Positions 1 through 7,796 of a DNA stretch of 12,874 nucleotides are shown one piece after another. Within the stretch, counting starts at the first letter, position 1. Every line of letters begins with the position of its first letter. The stretch covers positions 1 to 12,874 of the forward strand of contig JANQTK010000119.1 in NCBI GenBank assembly GCA_030731695.1. The letters run 5' to 3'. Position numbers and translations under genes: made by a program. A model generated the notes under the pieces. It saw only the letters and a list, made by a program, of their open reading frames with translations. It had not been told where the DNA came from and did no database searches. The DNA is from Polaribacter sp. Lineage in GTDB: Bacteria; Bacteroidota; Bacteroidia; Flavobacteriales; Flavobacteriaceae.

Positions 1-170
1 AAATAGGGATACAACTCTCTATCAGAAAATTCTTTTACGGAGTCAATAAACAAATCTAACGATTCCATATTGTGATCTAGAAACCGTTCTCTTGACAGTA
101 AATTTTCTAATTGATGAATATCATAAAGTATGTATTTTAATGTTTCTAGGTCTACATACTTTTTTGACAT
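1..170 (-). CDS. Acyl-CoA dehydrogenase-like protein, N-terminal part only (cut by window edge)
   Basis: Reading leftward from an ATG at 170-168 there is an uninterrupted frame of 56 codons to the window edge. It begins MSKKYVDLETLKYILYDIHQ and includes FIDSVKEFSDRELYPY near the edge. I recognise this as the N-terminal alpha-helical start of the long acyl-CoA dehydrogenases common in Flavobacteriaceae, which oxidise acyl-CoA to enoyl-CoA with FAD in fatty-acid beta-oxidation. The recognition rests on recall of the family's N-terminus; no FAD-binding or catalytic motif lies within the visible part. The start is supported by a -7 box and a palindrome 65-95 bases upstream. The gene is probably transcribed separately from the MerR gene, since 179 bases and a weak hairpin separate them. 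Alternative: another protein with a similar helical N-terminus. Confidence 0.72.
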   Translation of the reverse strand, partial: MSKKYVDLETLKYILYDIHQLENLLSRERFLDHNMESLDLFIDSVKEFSDRELYPY

Positions 171-225
171 TTCTTGAAGTTTTAAGGTGAATTTTAAATT
201 TTTAAGAGTACTGTTTTATAACAGT

Positions 226-272
226 AACTTGCTCAAATATAGTAAAATATTATTATGCATGCATAGCAAGTT
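226..272. promoter_or_regulatory. Palindromic operator candidate overlapping the acyl-CoA dehydrogenase promoter
   Basis: A perfect 12-base palindrome, TATGCATGCATA, sits at 254-265, in the region where the -33 element of the minus-strand promoter would be. A second, wider perfect inverted repeat, AACTTGCT (226-233) and AGCAAGTT (265-272), encloses the -7 box and the palindrome. Such symmetry is typical of dimeric repressor sites (TetR or MarR types commonly control fatty-acid oxidation genes). Which protein binds is unknown; the repeats are seen, the operator role is inferred. Confidence 0.4.
234..241 (-). promoter_or_regulatory. Bacteroidota -7 box for the acyl-CoA dehydrogenase-like gene
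   Basis: On the minus strand this reads TATATTTG, an exact match to the Bacteroidota -7 consensus TAnnTTTG. It would start transcription near 227, leaving a leader of about 57 bases before the ATG at 170. The nearest upstream TTG lies 25 bases away, longer than the usual spacing, so the -33 element is poor and activation or derepression through the adjacent palindrome is plausible. The leader holds a small inverted repeat, ACTGTT/AACAGT, at 210-225. Confidence 0.5.
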
Positions 273-295
273 TGGATTTACTTTTAATAAATCGT

Positions 296-318
296 AAAAT
301 ACTGATTAGAAAAATCAG
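296..318 (-). terminator. Weak intrinsic terminator candidate after the MerR gene
   Basis: On the minus strand, CTGATT and AATCAG (302-318) form a 6-bp stem with a 5-base loop, followed by TATTTT. A further minus-strand T-run (332-326) lies between the MerR stop codon and this hairpin. The stem is short and AT-rich, so termination is likely to be partial if it occurs. Confidence 0.33.
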
Positions 319-349
319 GATATATAAAAAAACAGTAGCGAAAATTACT

Positions 350-679
350 TTATAGTTGATTTTTAATCTTAAGAAGTTCTGCTTTTACGGCTTCTAATCT
401 GCTAATAATTTCTTGACTATTATAAATCCCTTCAGGATTTTTCTTCAATTTTTGCTTTGCGCCTTCTAAAGTGAAGCCATTTTCTTTCACCAAATTATAG
501 ATTAATTTGATGTTTTTTAAATCTTCTTGTGTAAAAAGACGATTTCCTTTGGCGTTTTTTTTGGGTTTTAAAACATCAAATTCTTTTTCCCAAAAACGAA
601 TTAACGAGGTGTTTACTTGAAAAGCTTGCGCAACTTCACCAATTTTATAGTATCGTTTTTCGGGTAAATCTATGTACAT
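350..679 (-). CDS. MerR-family transcriptional regulator (short, DNA-binding domain only)
   Basis: A 109-residue protein. Residues 10-76 form a MerR-type winged helix-turn-helix: YYKIGEVAQAF begins the first helix, SLIRFWEKEF is the recognition-helix region, and NRLFTQEDLKNIKLI is the wing and following helix. Residues 85-109 are a short amphipathic helix that could dimerise. There is no room for an effector domain and there are no metal-binding cysteines, so it is not a classical metal or drug sensor. It starts 5 bases after the stop of the M23 peptidase gene on the same strand, which points to one transcript. Short MerR proteins beside M23 peptidase and alaS recur in Flavobacteriaceae (recalled, not computed). 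Its target genes are unknown; a role linked to cell-envelope functions is only inferred from position. Confidence 0.85.
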   Translation of the reverse strand: MYIDLPEKRYYKIGEVAQAFQVNTSLIRFWEKEFDVLKPKKNAKGNRLFTQEDLKNIKLIYNLVKENGFTLEGAKQKLKKNPEGIYNSQEIISRLEAVKAELLKIKNQL

Positions 680-684
680 ATATT

Positions 685-1647
685 TTAATCTAAAGATTGA
701 CTATCTTCTGAAGCTTTTTGCAATGCTGCAAACTCTTCTAAAGTTAAATTAGCATAATAAAAATTAATTGGATTCAATGAAACTCCATTTTTCAACACTT
801 CATAATGCAAATGAGGAGAAACTGACAATCCTGTGTTACCAACATAACCAATTAAATCGCCTCTTTTTACACTTCTTCCATTAGCAGTAACAATTTTACT
901 CATATGAGCGTAAATTGTTTGATATCCATAACCGTGACTAATATACACAACATTTCCATAAGTACTGCTTCTTTCAGCTAAAATAACTCTCCCATTTCCA
1001 GAGGCATATATTGGTGTTCCTTTTGCCGCAGAAAAATCCATTCCTTTATGGAATTTATTAATTTTTAAAATGGGGTGCATCCTCATTTGAAATCCTGATG
1101 CCACATAAAAATCTTCTTTTTTAACTGGTAAAATAGCTGGAATTGACATCAACATATTTTCTTTGTCTTTTGCCAAACTTACAATCTCATCTAAAGATTT
1201 TGATTGAACAACCAACTGTTTTGATAAAATATCAACTTCTTTAGTAAGGTTGATAATCAATTTTGAATTGTCATAACCTTCCAAATCCTTATATCTATTG
1301 ACACCTCCAAAACCAGCTTTTCGTTGTTCTTCAGTGATAGGATTTGCCTCAAAATAACTTCGATAAATATTGTTGTCTCGCTGTTGAATTTCGTCTAAAA
1401 TAGTTGCAGTTTCTTCTAACCTTTTGGTTAATAGCTCATAATGTAGATTTAAATTCTCTAATTCACGCTTTTGAGCACGTTGTTTTGGAGACATGATGAA
1501 CTGACTAAAAGTAATAAACCCCAAAAAAGCTATCAAAACAATAGCTAAAAAGCTAAAAACTATTCTTCGATAATAATCACCCTTATTTACCTTAATTTTT
1601 CTGTAAGATAGGGTGAGTTCATCATAATAATATTTTACTTTCGCCAT
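685..1647 (-). CDS. Membrane-anchored M23 family (LytM) metallopeptidase
   Basis: A 320-residue murein-hydrolase-type protein. Residues 1-28 are charged and cytoplasmic, 29-51 form one transmembrane helix, 55-90 are predicted coiled coil, and the LytM domain covers about 180-295. The zinc ligands are complete: H200 and D204 in HKGMD, and H281 in HLH; the catalytic histidines H248 (YAHMS) and H279 are also present, so the enzyme should be active. M23 peptidases cleave peptide cross-bridges in peptidoglycan; with a single N-terminal anchor and coiled coil, this one probably works at the periplasmic face of the inner membrane in envelope growth or division. It is first in a leftward unit with MerR and divergent from alaS. 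The length is normal for flavobacterial homologues. The specific bond cleaved is not determinable here. Confidence 0.92.
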   Translation of the reverse strand: MAKVKYYYDELTLSYRKIKVNKGDYYRRIVFSFLAIVLIAFLGFITFSQFIMSPKQRAQKRELENLNLHYELLTKRLEETATILDEIQQRDNNIYRSYFEANPITEEQRKAGFGGVNRYKDLEGYDNSKLIINLTKEVDILSKQLVVQSKSLDEIVSLAKDKENMLMSIPAILPVKKEDFYVASGFQMRMHPILKINKFHKGMDFSAAKGTPIYASGNGRVILAERSSTYGNVVYISHGYGYQTIYAHMSKIVTANGRSVKRGDLIGYVGNTGLSVSPHLHYEVLKNGVSLNPINFYYANLTLEEFAALQKASEDSQSLD

Positions 1648-1661
1648 AATGCTAAATGTAC

Positions 1662-1669
1662 TATTTTTG
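1662..1669 (+). promoter_or_regulatory. Possible -7 box for alaS
   Basis: TATTTTTG matches TAnnTTTG and is the only such match on the plus strand in the 161-base divergent gap (1648-1808). It would give a leader of roughly 130 bases and lie inside the M23 leader, so transcripts would overlap. No TTG is found at -33. The rest of the gap is AT-rich with no other structure I can support. Confidence 0.25.
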
Positions 1670-1715
1670 CGCTATTAAATAGATTTTTAACTAAAAACCT
1701 ATGTTTAATAACTTA

Positions 1716-1723
1716 CAAATCTA
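1716..1723 (-). promoter_or_regulatory. -7 box for the M23-MerR unit
   Basis: The minus strand reads TAGATTTG, matching TAnnTTTG. Transcription would begin near 1709, giving a leader of about 60 bases before the M23 ATG at 1647. No clear TTG appears at the -33 position, so the assignment is tentative. Confidence 0.4.
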
Positions 1724-1808
1724 AAAAATATTTTATTAGTACTTTTTTTTACATGGTTTTTTTAAAATTAATTAACACAATCCAACTTCCATTAGAAACA
1801 TTTTCTCT

Positions 1809-4424
1809 ATGAAATCTCAAGATATTCGTGCTACATTTTTACGCTTTTTTGAAGAAAAATCGCATTTAATTGTCCCCTCTGCTCCGTTAGTTTCTAAAGA
1901 CGATCCAACTTTAATGTTCGTCAACTCAGGCATGGCACCTTTTAAAGAATACTTTTTAGGAAATGGCATTCCTAAAAAAAATCGCATTGCAGACACTCAA
2001 AAATGTTTGCGTGTTTCTGGCAAACACAATGATTTGGAAGAAGTAGGTTATGACACCTATCATCACACCTTGTTTGAAATGTTGGGAAATTGGTCTTTTG
2101 GAGATTATTTTAAAAAAGAAGCTATTGCGTGGGCTTGGGAATTATTAACAGAAGTTTTTAAGATTGACAAAGACATTTTATACGTTACGGTTTTTGAAGG
2201 AAGTGAAGAAGACAATCTTCCAATGGATACTGAAGCGTATGAATTGTGGAAGCAATTTATTCCAGAAAATCGCATTTTAAAAGGCAGTAAAAAAGATAAT
2301 TTTTGGGAAATGGGCGATCAAGGACCGTGTGGACCTTGTTCTGAAATTCATGTAGATATCCGTTCAAAAGAAGAAAAAGCAAAAATTGATGGTAAAGATT
2401 TGGTAAACAATGATCATCCTCAAGTGGTAGAAATTTGGAATTTGGTTTTTATGCAATTCAACCGAAAAGCAGATGGATCTCTTGAAAATTTACCCAACAA
2501 ACATATTGATACAGGAATGGGATTTGAGCGTTTGTGCATGGTATTGCAGGGCGTTCAATCCAATTATGATACCGATGTTTTTACGCCAATCATCAGAGAA
2601 ATTGAAACCATTACAGATACAAAATATGGTGTAAATACCAAGCAAGATATTGCCATTCGCGTTATTTGCGACCATATCAGAACCGTGGCTTTTTCAATTG
2701 CTGATGGTCAATTGCCAAGCAACACAGGTGCAGGTTATGTAATTCGCAGAATTTTAAGACGTGCTGTGCGTTATGGATTTACTTTTCTTGACAAAAAAGA
2801 ACCTTTTATGTATAGATTGACAACTGTTTTGAGTGAAAAAATGGGTGTTGCTTTTCCAGAATTGAAAGATCAAAAACAGCTGATTGAAAATGTAATTAAA
2901 GAAGAAGAAGCTTCTTTTTTAAGAACTTTAGAACAAGGATTATTGTTATTAGATGGCATTATTTCTTCTTCAAAATCTACCCAAATTTCTGGTGAAAAAG
3001 CCTTTGAATTGTATGATACTTTTGGTTTTCCTATCGATTTAACGTCATTAATTTTATCAGAAAAAGGATTTACTTTAGACGAAAAAGGATTTCAAGAAGA
3101 ATTGCAAAAACAAAAAAATCGTTCAAGAGCTGCAAGCGAAACGTCCACTGAAGATTGGATTGTGCTCAGAGAAGATGCTTTTGAAGAATTTGTTGGTTAT
3201 GATTATTTAGAAGCTGAAGTTAAAATCACCAAATACCGAAAAATAACTTCTAAAAAAGACGGAGAATTATATCAATTGGTATTTAATTTAACGCCATTTT
3301 ATCCTGAAGGAGGAGGTCAAGTTGGAGATACAGGATTTTTAAAAGATCATCAAGGAGATTTGGTTTATATCATTGATACCAAGAAAGAAAACAACTTAAT
3401 TATTCATTATACCAAAAATTTACCTTCGCATTTAAATGATATTTTTCAGGCAGTTGTAAGTAGTGAACATCGAAAATTATCGGCAAGTAATCACTCTGCA
3501 ACGCATTTATTGCATCAAGCATTACGCAGTATTTTAGGAACTCATGTTGAGCAAAAAGGCTCTTTAGTGAAACCTGCTTCTTTGCGTTTTGACTTTTCGC
3601 ACTTTGCCAAAGTTACTGCAGATGAATTGCGCGATATTGAAAACTTTGTAAATGCTCGCATTGAAGGCAAACTTCCTTTAGAAGAAAAAAGAAATATCCC
3701 ATTAAAACAAGCAATTGAAGATGGTGCAATGGCTCTTTTTGGAGAAAAATATGGAGATACTGTTAGAAGCATCAAATTCGGAAAATCAGTAGAACTTTGT
3801 GGTGGTATTCACGTAAAAAATACGAGTGATATTTGGCATTTCAAAATTGTTTCTGAAGGTGCAGTTGCTGCAGGAATTAGACGTATTGAAGCAATTACCA
3901 ATGAAGCTGTAAAAAACTTTTATGTTGATACGCACAGCACACTTTCTGAGATAAAAAATGTATTGAACAATGCTCAAGAACCTGTTAAAGCGGTTCAAAA
4001 CTTACAGGAAGAAAATGCTGATTTGAAAAAACAAATTGAGCAATTATTAAAAGAGAAAGCTGCAAACGTTTCACAAACTATTCAAAATCAATTGCAAGAA
4101 ATTAATGGTGTTCAGTTTTTAGCGACCAAAGTTGATTTGGATGCGAATAGCATTAAAAATATCGCTTTTGGTTTGGGACAAAAACACGAAAATTTATTCT
4201 TAGTTTTTGCAACTTCTACTGGGAATGACAAAGCCATGATTACGTGTTATATATCGAAAGAATTGGCAAACGAACGTGGTTTTGATGCAGGAAAAGTAGT
4301 GAGCGAATTAGGAAAACTCATTCACGGAGGTGGAGGTGGTCAAAATTTCTTTGCTACTGCTGGCGGAAAAAATCCAGGTGGAATTCCGAAAGCACTTGAA
4401 AAAGCGAAAGAGTACGTAATTTGA
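1809..4424 (+). CDS. alaS: Alanine-tRNA ligase (alanyl-tRNA synthetase)
   Basis: An 871-residue class II synthetase of normal bacterial length that charges tRNA-Ala with alanine in the cytoplasm. The N-terminal catalytic domain shows motif 2 at about 85-97 (HHTLFEMLGNWSF) and motif 3 at 235-241 (TGMGFER). The editing domain, which clears mischarged Ser- and Gly-tRNA-Ala, has its full zinc set: H562 and H566 in HSATH, and C664 and H668 in CGGIH. A coiled-coil linker covers about 715-765, and the C-terminal C-Ala domain ends with a glycine-rich segment near 838-855 (HGGGGGQNFFATAGG). The ATG start is supported by the typical MKSQDIRATFLRFF opening. It is divergent from the M23 gene and followed by a 118-base gap with a new promoter, so probably transcribed alone. 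Confidence 0.98.
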   Translation: MKSQDIRATFLRFFEEKSHLIVPSAPLVSKDDPTLMFVNSGMAPFKEYFLGNGIPKKNRIADTQKCLRVSGKHNDLEEVGYDTYHHTLFEMLGNWSFGDYFKKEAIAWAWELLTEVFKIDKDILYVTVFEGSEEDNLPMDTEAYELWKQFIPENRILKGSKKDNFWEMGDQGPCGPCSEIHVDIRSKEEKAKIDGKDLVNNDHPQVVEIWNLVFMQFNRKADGSLENLPNKHIDTGMGFERLCMVLQGVQSNYDTDVFTPIIREIETITDTKYGVNTKQDIAIRVICDHIRTVAFSIADGQLPSNTGAGYVIRRILRRAVRYGFTFLDKKEPFMYRLTTVLSEKMGVAFPELKDQKQLIENVIKEEEASFLRTLEQGLLLLDGIISSSKSTQISGEKAFELYDTFGFPIDLTSLILSEKGFTLDEKGFQEELQKQKNRSRAASETSTEDWIVLREDAFEEFVGYDYLEAEVKITKYRKITSKKDGELYQLVFNLTPFYPEGGGQVGDTGFLKDHQGDLVYIIDTKKENNLIIHYTKNLPSHLNDIFQAVVSSEHRKLSASNHSATHLLHQALRSILGTHVEQKGSLVKPASLRFDFSHFAKVTADELRDIENFVNARIEGKLPLEEKRNIPLKQAIEDGAMALFGEKYGDTVRSIKFGKSVELCGGIHVKNTSDIWHFKIVSEGAVAAGIRRIEAITNEAVKNFYVDTHSTLSEIKNVLNNAQEPVKAVQNLQEENADLKKQIEQLLKEKAANVSQTIQNQLQEINGVQFLATKVDLDANSIKNIAFGLGQKHENLFLVFATSTGNDKAMITCYISKELANERGFDAGKVVSELGKLIHGGGGGQNFFATAGGKNPGGIPKALEKAKEYVI

Positions 4425-4452
4425 TTATTAAACGTTTAGTATCTTTTATTGT

Positions 4453-4480
4453 CTAATACAAATTAGTTGCCTTCTTTTTT
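4453..4480 (+). terminator. Weak terminator candidate after alaS
   Basis: CTAAT (4453-4457) and ATTAG (4462-4466) can form a 5-bp stem with an ACAA loop, followed after eight bases by a run of six T (4475-4480). The stem is short and AT-only apart from one C:G pair and the T-run is not adjacent, so this is marginal. Confidence 0.22.
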
Positions 4481-4500
4481 CATTAAAAAGATTAAATTTG
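4467..4500 (+). promoter_or_regulatory. Bacteroidota promoter for the DUF1800-DUF1501 unit
   Basis: TTG at 4467-4469 and TAAATTTG at 4493-4500 are separated by 23 bases, the upper end of the spacing known for flavobacterial -33/-7 promoters. Transcription would start near 4507, about 36 bases before the ATG at 4543. Confidence 0.55.
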
Positions 4501-4542
4501 GTTTACTATATCCATTTGATTTTCATCATTATCAACTAATTT

Positions 4543-6165
4543 ATGGCGTATTTAGATACTTTTTCAGGAAACTGGACATCAAAAGAGGCAAGGCATTTAC
4601 TCAAAAGAACCTCTTTTGGTGTTACTCAAAATTTAGTTGAAACGTCAGTTTCATTGGGCTTATCTAATACAATTGAAAAACTTTTTGAAGAAAATTCGCT
4701 TCCAGAACCACCTTTAAAATATCAACTAGATGGTATAGGAGGTATTAAAATAGATGATCCTGGAGCAAAATATGGAGAAACTTGGGTAAATTCACCTGTT
4801 TACCCAGAAGCTGCTTCTTCTCAAGAAAGAACTCGAATCTATTTTTCTAGAAACCGATCTTTTTATGCGTGGTCTTTTTTACAGCTGCAAAATGCAGAAA
4901 TGTCAATAAGAGAAAAACTTACGTTGTTTTGGCACAATCATTTTGTATCTGAAAACGCAAATCCACACAGAGAGTATTATTATATGGATGTTTTGCGAAG
5001 AAATGCTTTAAAAAACTTTAAAGAATTGGTAAAACAAATTACAGTCGACCCAAATATGCTTATTTATTTGAGTGGTTCACAAAATACAGTGAATGCACCC
5101 AATGAAAACTATGCAAGAGAATTGCTTGAACTTTTTACTATCGGAAAAGGAGATGCTGTTGGAAATGGAGATTACACGAATTATACTGAAAATGATGTTA
5201 TTGAAATTGCAAAAGTATTGACAGGATGGCGTGTTCGAGGTCTACAAGATGCAAATACCTTAAGTTCTTTTTTTTCGAATTTTAATCATGCAAAAGGCAC
5301 TAAACAGTTGTCTCACAGATTTAATAATGCTATTATTGCTGAAAATGGCGCCAATGAATACAAGGATTTAATTGACATTATTTTTGAACAAGAGGAGTGC
5401 TCACGATTCATTAGCAGGCAATTTTACAGATGGTTTATAAATACTGAATTATCCGCTGAAATTGAAACAAATATCATAGAGCCTTTGGCAAAAATTATAA
5501 GAGATAACAATTATGATATTGTGCCTGCATTAAAAGTTTTATTCTCATCAGAACATTTTTTTGAGAACACATTTTGTATGGTAAAAAGTCCCATTGATTT
5601 AATGCTATCAGCCACAAAATCTTTATTATTTTCTGCTCCAAAAACTTCGGTTAATGACGAATATAATTTCGCATACATCTTATATTTAGCGGCTACAGAT
5701 TTAAATCAATCTTTATTCCATCATCCAGATGTTGCAGGTTGGAAAGCATACTACCAAGAACCTTTATTCTATAAAAGTTGGATTAATAGTTATTTAATTC
5801 CAAAAAGACTGGAATATTGCAAAATTATTGTAACAGGAGGAGATTTAATCATTGATGAAAAAAAATATACAGTTCCCCCATTAATTCCGGTATTACAAGT
5901 TACTGCAGGTATTCTAAACTCACAAGACCCCAACATTTTAATAAGAGAACTTTCAAATCAACTATTTAATTATCCTATTACAGAAAGTCAACTAGTGGCA
6001 TTGAAAGAAGTTTTAATTCCTGGATTGCCCGATTTTGAATGGACAGTTGAATACGGATCATACCTAAATAATCCTACTGACAACGCTATGAGAATAGCTG
6101 TAGAAAACAAACTTCGTAATCTTTTTGCTGTAATGGTACAAATGTCTGAATTTCAAATTATGTAA
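4543..6165 (+). CDS. DUF1800 family protein
   Basis: A 540-residue protein of the DUF1800 family, whose biochemical function is not established. Family features visible are the N-terminal WTSKEARHLLKRTSFG (11-26), EKLTLFWHNHF (124-134) followed by HREYYYMDVLRRNAL, NENYARELLELFTIG (187-201), YTENDVIEIAKVLTGW (214-229) and HPDVAGW (394-400). No signal peptide or membrane segment is evident; the protein starts directly with the conserved region. The stop is 5 bases before the ATG of the DUF1501 gene, so the two are almost certainly co-transcribed, and the pairing of these families is widespread in Bacteroidota, Planctomycetes and Proteobacteria (recalled). That suggests a joint extracellular or envelope role, but no reaction can be assigned. 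Alternative starts upstream are excluded by the promoter position. Confidence 0.9.
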   Translation: MAYLDTFSGNWTSKEARHLLKRTSFGVTQNLVETSVSLGLSNTIEKLFEENSLPEPPLKYQLDGIGGIKIDDPGAKYGETWVNSPVYPEAASSQERTRIYFSRNRSFYAWSFLQLQNAEMSIREKLTLFWHNHFVSENANPHREYYYMDVLRRNALKNFKELVKQITVDPNMLIYLSGSQNTVNAPNENYARELLELFTIGKGDAVGNGDYTNYTENDVIEIAKVLTGWRVRGLQDANTLSSFFSNFNHAKGTKQLSHRFNNAIIAENGANEYKDLIDIIFEQEECSRFISRQFYRWFINTELSAEIETNIIEPLAKIIRDNNYDIVPALKVLFSSEHFFENTFCMVKSPIDLMLSATKSLLFSAPKTSVNDEYNFAYILYLAATDLNQSLFHHPDVAGWKAYYQEPLFYKSWINSYLIPKRLEYCKIIVTGGDLIIDEKKYTVPPLIPVLQVTAGILNSQDPNILIRELSNQLFNYPITESQLVALKEVLIPGLPDFEWTVEYGSYLNNPTDNAMRIAVENKLRNLFAVMVQMSEFQIM

Positions 6166-6170
6166 TACTG

Positions 6171-7754
6171 ATGGAAAGAAACAAACTAAATAGAAGGGAT
6201 TTTATAAAGCTAAGTACATTTGCCTCTGCAGCATTACCAATAACTTTGAGTGGTTTTCCATTGTTTGCAAACAACAAACCGAAAGAATATCAGTTTTCTG
6301 AGGAGAATGAAAATATTTTAGTTTTAATTCAATTACAAGGAGGTAATGATGGATTAAACACAGTTTTTAATCTAAATCAATATGACAACCTACAAAATGT
6401 TCGTTCAAATATTATTATACCTGAAACAAATTTAGTCTCCATTCATGGTGAAACGAGTTTTCATGCTTCTTTTTTAGGAATGAAAAATATTTGGAATCAA
6501 GAAAAATTAGCGGTAATTCAGAATGTTGGCTATCCAGACCAAAATAGATCGCATTTTAGATCTACAGATATTTGGAATTCAGCTTCTGCTGCTGATCAGT
6601 ATGTTTCTTCAGGGTGGCTTGGTCGTTTTTTTGATGAAAACCATTCTGAATACCCAGAAAATTATCCAAACTCAAATAATCCACATCCCTTTGCAATTAC
6701 TTTAGGAAAAGTAGTTTCAGAAACTTGCCAAGGAACAAATTCAAATTTTTCAATGGCAATCTCTGACCCAACAAATCCTGGAACAGCTTTGGCATCGAAT
6801 ACTGGCGAAATTCCATCAAACTGTTTTGGTGACACTTTAGATTTTGTTAATAAAACCATTGCTCAAACAAATGCCTATGCAGATGTGATTCTTACTGCAG
6901 CAAAATCAGGTAATAATTTATCAACCAAATACGAAAATAGCAACAACAATAAATTAGCAGGTAAACTGAAAAATATTGCCAAATTAATTTCTGGCGGATT
7001 AAAAACAAAGATATACATTGTTCAATTGGGCGGATTTGATACTCATGATAACCAAGTAATTGACGGAAATGTTTCACAAGGAAAACATAGTGATTTATTA
7101 AAAGAATTATCAGATGCTATTGTTGCATTTCAAGAAGATTTAGAATTATTAAATATTGATAAAAAAGTAATTGGAATGACGTATTCTGAATTTGGCAGAA
7201 GAATTCGTTCTAATGGCGCTTTTGGCACAGACCATGGTTCAGCAGCTCCTTTATTTTTGTTTGGCACTTGCGCAAAAAATCAAGTTTTAGGTGATGCACC
7301 TCAAATTGATACCCAAGTTGATGACCAAGAAGGCGTGCAAATGCAATTTGATTTTAGAAACATTTACAGTACTATTTTAACAGATTGGTTAGGCGCAACA
7401 AAACAACAATCAACCAATGTTTTATTTGATGAATTTGCTGCTTTACCACTTTTTAAAGAAGGTTGTGCTGCATCATTGTCAACCACAAATTTTAATTTAA
7501 AAGAGTTAGAAATTGAGGTATTCCCAAATCCAACCGTAAATTCACTAAATATTCAGTTTATTGGGAATGATGAAAACATTAAAATTACTTTATACAATAG
7601 CATAGGCGCAGTTGTAAAACAGATTGCAAACCAAAGATATCCTGCAATACAACAAATATTAAAAGTAGATGTATCTGGCTTAGCAAAAGGTAATTATTTT
7701 ATACATTATCAATCTAAAGGGATTTCAAAAACTAAAAAGTTATTGAAATATTAA
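6171..7754 (+). CDS. DUF1501 family protein with Tat-like leader and T9SS sorting domain
   Basis: A 527-residue exported protein. Residues 7-13 (NRRDFIK) form a twin-arginine motif, followed by a hydrophobic stretch at about 16-33 ending near LFANN, consistent with a Tat leader. The DUF1501 domain (about 45-430) belongs to the alkaline-phosphatase/sulfatase-like fold group and shows QLQGGNDGLNTV (54-65), GGFDTHDNQ (287-295), TYSEFGRR (337-344) and GTDHGSAAP (352-360), the latter three rich in candidate metal ligands. Residues 446-527 are a type A T9SS C-terminal domain, with VFPNPTVNSLN (450-460), GLAKGNYFI (503-511) and a basic KKLLKY end, which directs secretion across the outer membrane. 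It lies 5 bases after DUF1800. The substrate is unknown. Tat export followed by T9SS is unusual but inferred from motifs only. Confidence 0.92.
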   Translation: MERNKLNRRDFIKLSTFASAALPITLSGFPLFANNKPKEYQFSEENENILVLIQLQGGNDGLNTVFNLNQYDNLQNVRSNIIIPETNLVSIHGETSFHASFLGMKNIWNQEKLAVIQNVGYPDQNRSHFRSTDIWNSASAADQYVSSGWLGRFFDENHSEYPENYPNSNNPHPFAITLGKVVSETCQGTNSNFSMAISDPTNPGTALASNTGEIPSNCFGDTLDFVNKTIAQTNAYADVILTAAKSGNNLSTKYENSNNNKLAGKLKNIAKLISGGLKTKIYIVQLGGFDTHDNQVIDGNVSQGKHSDLLKELSDAIVAFQEDLELLNIDKKVIGMTYSEFGRRIRSNGAFGTDHGSAAPLFLFGTCAKNQVLGDAPQIDTQVDDQEGVQMQFDFRNIYSTILTDWLGATKQQSTNVLFDEFAALPLFKEGCAASLSTTNFNLKELEIEVFPNPTVNSLNIQFIGNDENIKITLYNSIGAVVKQIANQRYPAIQQILKVDVSGLAKGNYFIHYQSKGISKTKKLLKY

Positions 7755-7771
7755 TAAAAATCAATAATAGT

Positions 7772-7779
7772 TATATTTG
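7772..7779 (+). promoter_or_regulatory. -7 box for the LRR-kinase gene
   Basis: TATATTTG matches TAnnTTTG exactly. Transcription would start near 7786, downstream of the GTG at 7779 and upstream of the ATG at 7797, which decides the start in favour of the ATG. A TTG lies at 7743-7745, 26 bases away, slightly longer than ideal. It overlaps nothing else, as DUF1501 ends at 7754. Confidence 0.48.
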
Positions 7780-7796
7780 TGATCTATTACGTAAAT

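Noticed and set aside
1661..1682. CTATTT/AAATAG inverted repeat as an operator between M23 and alaS
   Set aside because: Six AT-rich bases per arm with a 10-base gap is expected by chance in DNA of this composition.
2490..3998. Minus-strand open frames at 2490-2675, 3542-3775 and 3786-3998
   Set aside because: They are antisense to conserved alaS coding sequence and have no recognisable protein features.
6523..7077. Open frames at 6523-6705 (+), 6662-6859 (-) and 6892-7077 (-)
   Set aside because: All overlap the well-supported DUF1501 gene and show no domain or start signal.
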